A model generated the notes under the pieces. That model searched no databases, had not been told where the DNA came from, and was given only the letters and a program-made list of their open reading frames with translations. The translations under genes were made by a program, and so were the position numbers. A stretch of 64,000 nucleotides of DNA from DASWNP01 sp036399175 (GTDB lineage Bacteria > Acidobacteriota > Blastocatellia > Pyrinomonadales > Pyrinomonadaceae): positions 248,001 through 312,000 of the forward strand of contig DASWNP010000046.1 in the NCBI GenBank assembly GCA_036399175.1, given 5' to 3'. Below, in pieces: positions 61,486 to 64,000 of this stretch (the first letter of the stretch is position 1; each line of letters starts with the position of its first letter).

Positions 61486-63786
61486 ATGTCTCTTGTCGAA
61501 TCCCCTACACAGACGAAGGAGCTTTCGAGGCCGTTTGAGGCCGGAGGCTCGGCGGAGGCGCGCGGTGGGCTCGTGCTGGCGCTGGCGGGCAATCCGAATG
61601 CGGGCAAGACGACGCTCTTTAACGCGCTGACCGGCTTGCGGCAGAAGGTTGCGAACTATCCGGGCGTGACGGTGGAGCGCAAGGAGGGCGTCTGGGCTTT
61701 CGAGACGGGGACGGGCGAGACGACAAGCGTACGGATTATCGACTTGCCGGGTCTCTACAGTCTGGATGCGGCGTCGATTGACGAGCAGATTGCGCGCGAC
61801 GTTTTGACGGGAAGGGTTGAAGACTTGCCCGCGCCGGACGTGGTCGTCGCAGTCGTGGACGCCACGAACCTTGAGCGCAACCTCTATCTCGTCACGCAGC
61901 TTCTGGAGACGAATCGTCCCGTAGTCGTGGCTCTGACGATGATTGACCTCGCCGAGCGCGAGGGGTTGGAAATTGACGCGGAGAAATTGTCGAAGGGGCT
62001 CGGCGCGCGGGTCGTGCCGGTCGTGTCGAAGCAGAGGCGCGGGTTGGATGAGCTGGCCGAGGCGGTGTTCGAGGCGGCTCGTTCGGGCGCGGGCAGAGGC
62101 GCGGGCTGGCGTCTGTCGGACGAAGCCGAAGCGGAGCTTTCGAGGCTCGCCGGAGTCGCTGGAGTTAGTCTGGAAAAAGACGGCAGAGGCGCGGCTGTTT
62201 CGGCGCGCGCGAAGGCGTTGAGGGAGCTTTACGCGCAGGAATTGCCGGAGGACGAAGAGAGACGTGAGGTCATCAGGGCGGCGCGCGAGCGTTTGTCGGC
62301 GCGGTCGAAGAACTGGTGGCAGGAGCCTCTGCTGGCGCGCTACGAATGGATTGAGCGAGTGGCGGCGGGCGCGGTGCGAAGCAGGCTCAGGCGCATCGGC
62401 GACGCGACCGAGCACAGGGGCGCGACCGAGCGCATCGACCGTTTCCTGACGCACAAATTCATCGGCCCTTTGGTGCTGCTCATCGTGATGCTTCTGGTTT
62501 TTCAGACCATCTTTTCGTGGGCGAGCGTGCCGATGGATTTAATCGACCGGGGCTTCGGCGCGCTCGGCGAAGCGGTGCGCGCAAGTGTGCCGCCGGGGCT
62601 TCTGACAGACCTTCTCGCCGACGGCATCATCGCCGGCGTCGGCGGCGTGCTCGTCTTCCTGCCGCAGATTCTTCTGCTCTTCTTCTTCATCTCGCTTTTG
62701 GAAGACACGGGCTACATGGCGCGCGCGGCCTTTCTGATGGACAGGCTGATGCGCGGCGTCGGATTGCACGGAAAAGCTTTCATGCCGCTTTTGTCGAGCT
62801 TCGCCTGCGCCATTCCGGGCATCATGGCGACGCGCACGATTGAGAATCCGAAAGACCGCCTGGCGACGATTTTGATTGCGCCGTTTATGAGCTGCTCGGC
62901 GCGGCTGCCGGTCTACACTTTGATGATTGCCGCCTTCTTTTCGGAGCAGAAGTTGTTCGGACTGGTCTCGACGGGCGTTGTGATCATCATGTCGATGTAC
63001 CTGTTGGGCGTTGCGGTGGCGATTGGGGTAGCCTGGATTCTGAAGCACACGATTCTGAAAGCGCCGCCGCCGCCGCTCATCCTTGAGCTTCCGCCCTACC
63101 GCTTGCCGAACCTTCTGAACATCGCGCAGACGATGCGCTCGCGCGCGTGGATTTTCGTCAAGCGCGCGGGCACGGTGATACTCGCCATCTCGATTCTGCT
63201 GTGGGCGCTCGTCACCTTTCCGCGTACGGGCATGCCGCCGGTCGGCCAAGAGACGCAGAGCGCCGTTTCGCAGGCGACGCGCGAGACGGGCGTGGAAGCA
63301 AGAGGCGAGCCCGCGCCGGGCACGCATCCTTCGCCGCAGGAATCGGACGAGGCGGGCGAGCGTCTCAGGCACAGTTTCGCGGGGCGAGCCGGACACCTGC
63401 TCGAACCGCTCATCGCGCCGCTCGGCTTCGACTGGAAGATGGGAATCGGCCTCATCGCCTCCTTCGCCGCGCGCGAAACGCTCGTCTCGACCCTCAGCAT
63501 CGTCTACAACGTCGGCCCCGACGCGACGGAAGAATCGCCTTCACTCATCGACGCCGTGCGCCGTGCGCGACGACCCGACGGCAGCCCTGCATGGACGCCG
63601 CTCGTCGCCGTCTCGTTGATGGTCTTCTTCGTGCTCGCCTGCCAGTGCATGTCAACGGTCGCCATCGTCCGCCGCGAGACGAACTCGTGGCGCTGGCCGC
63701 TCTTCATGGTCGGCTACATGCTCGTGCTGGCCTACGTCGCTTCGTTCATCACCTATCAAGGCGGGCGACTGCTCGGATTCAGTTGA
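61486..63786 (+). CDS. feoB: Ferrous iron transporter FeoB
   Basis: 766 residues from the ATG at 61486. N-terminal G domain: LALAGNPNAGKTTLFNALTG (G1), NYPGVTVERKEG (switch I), IDLPGLYSLD (G3), ALTMIDLAE. Then the GDI-like helical region and a polytopic membrane domain with the first gate LLSSFACAIPGIMATRTIENPKDR and FMSCSARLPVYTLMI, and the second gate around GIGLIASFAARETLVSTLSIVY, ending in FFVLACQCMSTVAIVRRETNSW. A 60-residue hydrophilic insert (around residues 585-640) interrupts the membrane part. It imports Fe(II) across the cytoplasmic membrane. Confidence 0.96.
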   Translation: MSLVESPTQTKELSRPFEAGGSAEARGGLVLALAGNPNAGKTTLFNALTGLRQKVANYPGVTVERKEGVWAFETGTGETTSVRIIDLPGLYSLDAASIDEQIARDVLTGRVEDLPAPDVVVAVVDATNLERNLYLVTQLLETNRPVVVALTMIDLAEREGLEIDAEKLSKGLGARVVPVVSKQRRGLDELAEAVFEAARSGAGRGAGWRLSDEAEAELSRLAGVAGVSLEKDGRGAAVSARAKALRELYAQELPEDEERREVIRAARERLSARSKNWWQEPLLARYEWIERVAAGAVRSRLRRIGDATEHRGATERIDRFLTHKFIGPLVLLIVMLLVFQTIFSWASVPMDLIDRGFGALGEAVRASVPPGLLTDLLADGIIAGVGGVLVFLPQILLLFFFISLLEDTGYMARAAFLMDRLMRGVGLHGKAFMPLLSSFACAIPGIMATRTIENPKDRLATILIAPFMSCSARLPVYTLMIAAFFSEQKLFGLVSTGVVIIMSMYLLGVAVAIGVAWILKHTILKAPPPPLILELPPYRLPNLLNIAQTMRSRAWIFVKRAGTVILAISILLWALVTFPRTGMPPVGQETQSAVSQATRETGVEARGEPAPGTHPSPQESDEAGERLRHSFAGRAGHLLEPLIAPLGFDWKMGIGLIASFAARETLVSTLSIVYNVGPDATEESPSLIDAVRRARRPDGSPAWTPLVAVSLMVFFVLACQCMSTVAIVRRETNSWRWPLFMVGYMLVLAYVASFITYQGGRLLGFS

Positions 63787-63803
63787 GGAGTTGAAGACGG
63801 AAA

Positions 63804-64000
63804 ATGTTCGACTGGCAAAACCTGACCGTCGCGCTCATCATCCTCGCCGCCTGCCTCTACACGGTAAGGCGCGCGTGGCGACGCGTGCGCTCGATGCGCG
63901 GCGGACAAAGCGATGCTAACGCTTCGACCTGCGCGACCGGCTGCGGCAACTGCGGCGACGATGCGAAGACGACGGCGATGCCTGCCAAAGTCCTCGTCCA
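63804..64000 (+). CDS. FeoB-associated Cys-rich membrane protein, 3' end cut by window
   Basis: 65 codons are visible from the ATG at 63804, 17 bases after the feoB stop, with GAAGACGGA upstream. One N-terminal helix (NLTVALIILAACLYTV), a basic RRAWRRVRSMRGG stretch, then STCATGCGNCGDD with clustered Cys. This layout matches the small FeoB-associated Cys-rich proteins encoded after feoB, which may bind iron at the membrane. It is incomplete at the window edge. Confidence 0.75.
   Translation, partial: MFDWQNLTVALIILAACLYTVRRAWRRVRSMRGGQSDANASTCATGCGNCGDDAKTTAMPAKVLV

Overview
The window is a high-GC, gene-dense bacterial chromosome segment with strong GC preference at third codon positions, short intergenic gaps and many stop-start overlaps (ATGA or GTGA). 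The gene set suggests a Gram-negative, soil-type bacterium: an LPS-type GT9 glycosyltransferase, DUF3108 envelope proteins, GH57 glucan branching enzyme with DUF4912, Hanks-type kinase, quinone-type PyrD, FeoAB and PlsY. My best guess is an acidobacterium close to Blastocatellia. That is inference from family content; there is no rRNA here to confirm it. Two features recall cyanobacteria instead: a group I intron in tRNA-Leu(UAA) and intergenic heptanucleotide tandem repeats.

Layout. 1-2523: envelope genes (GT9 fragment, isoprenylcysteine-methyltransferase-like protein, DUF3108). 2655-5040: two-gene minus-strand operon pairing a deoxyribosyltransferase/TIR-like protein with a helical unknown. 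5456-10239: promoter and four overlapping genes (DUF4912, GH57 branching enzyme, glycerophosphodiesterase, AraC regulator). 10558-15108: vWA protein, inositol-phosphate synthase, ClpX/ClpB-like AAA+ protein. 15234-17722: HEAT protein, small protein, J-domain membrane protein. 18382-24933: leucyl aminopeptidase, SmpB, GpsA, PlsY, CinA, zinc-ribbon membrane protein. 25097-33303: Ser/Thr kinase, isopropylmalate dehydrogenase-type enzyme, ClpX-like ATPase, universal stress protein, M28 peptidase, 2Fe-2S protein, Fur. 33446-33776: intron-containing tRNA-Leu. 34676-41096: sulfur and cysteine block (MoaD-MoeB-rhodanese fusion, secreted unknown, JAMM peptidase, CysM-type synthase, Cys/Met PLP enzyme) and a peroxiredoxin. 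41483-44429: glycine-zipper protein and TPR-like protein. 44551-47722: pyrC, pyrB, pyrR. 47896-53000: AT-richer acquired island holding a CHAT-domain remnant, an IS4-like element with an IS982-like element nested in it, and DUF4062 and deoxyribosyltransferase/TIR-like genes. 53347-58995: acyl-activating/ACP/PlsC fusion, pyrD, pyrF, alpha/beta hydrolase. 59156-64000: tandem DUF3108 protein, feoA, feoB and a FeoB-associated Cys-rich protein cut by the window end.

What stands out. Fourteen intergenic sites carry inverted arrays of short words, mostly 7 bp, with a different word at most sites. Many start at or inside the upstream stop codon, and one arm lies inside a coding sequence. The sulfur block reads as a ubiquitin-like cysteine pathway in which the carrier is fused to its E1 and a JAMM peptidase is encoded beside it. 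The pyr genes form two divergent groups separated by the acquired island.
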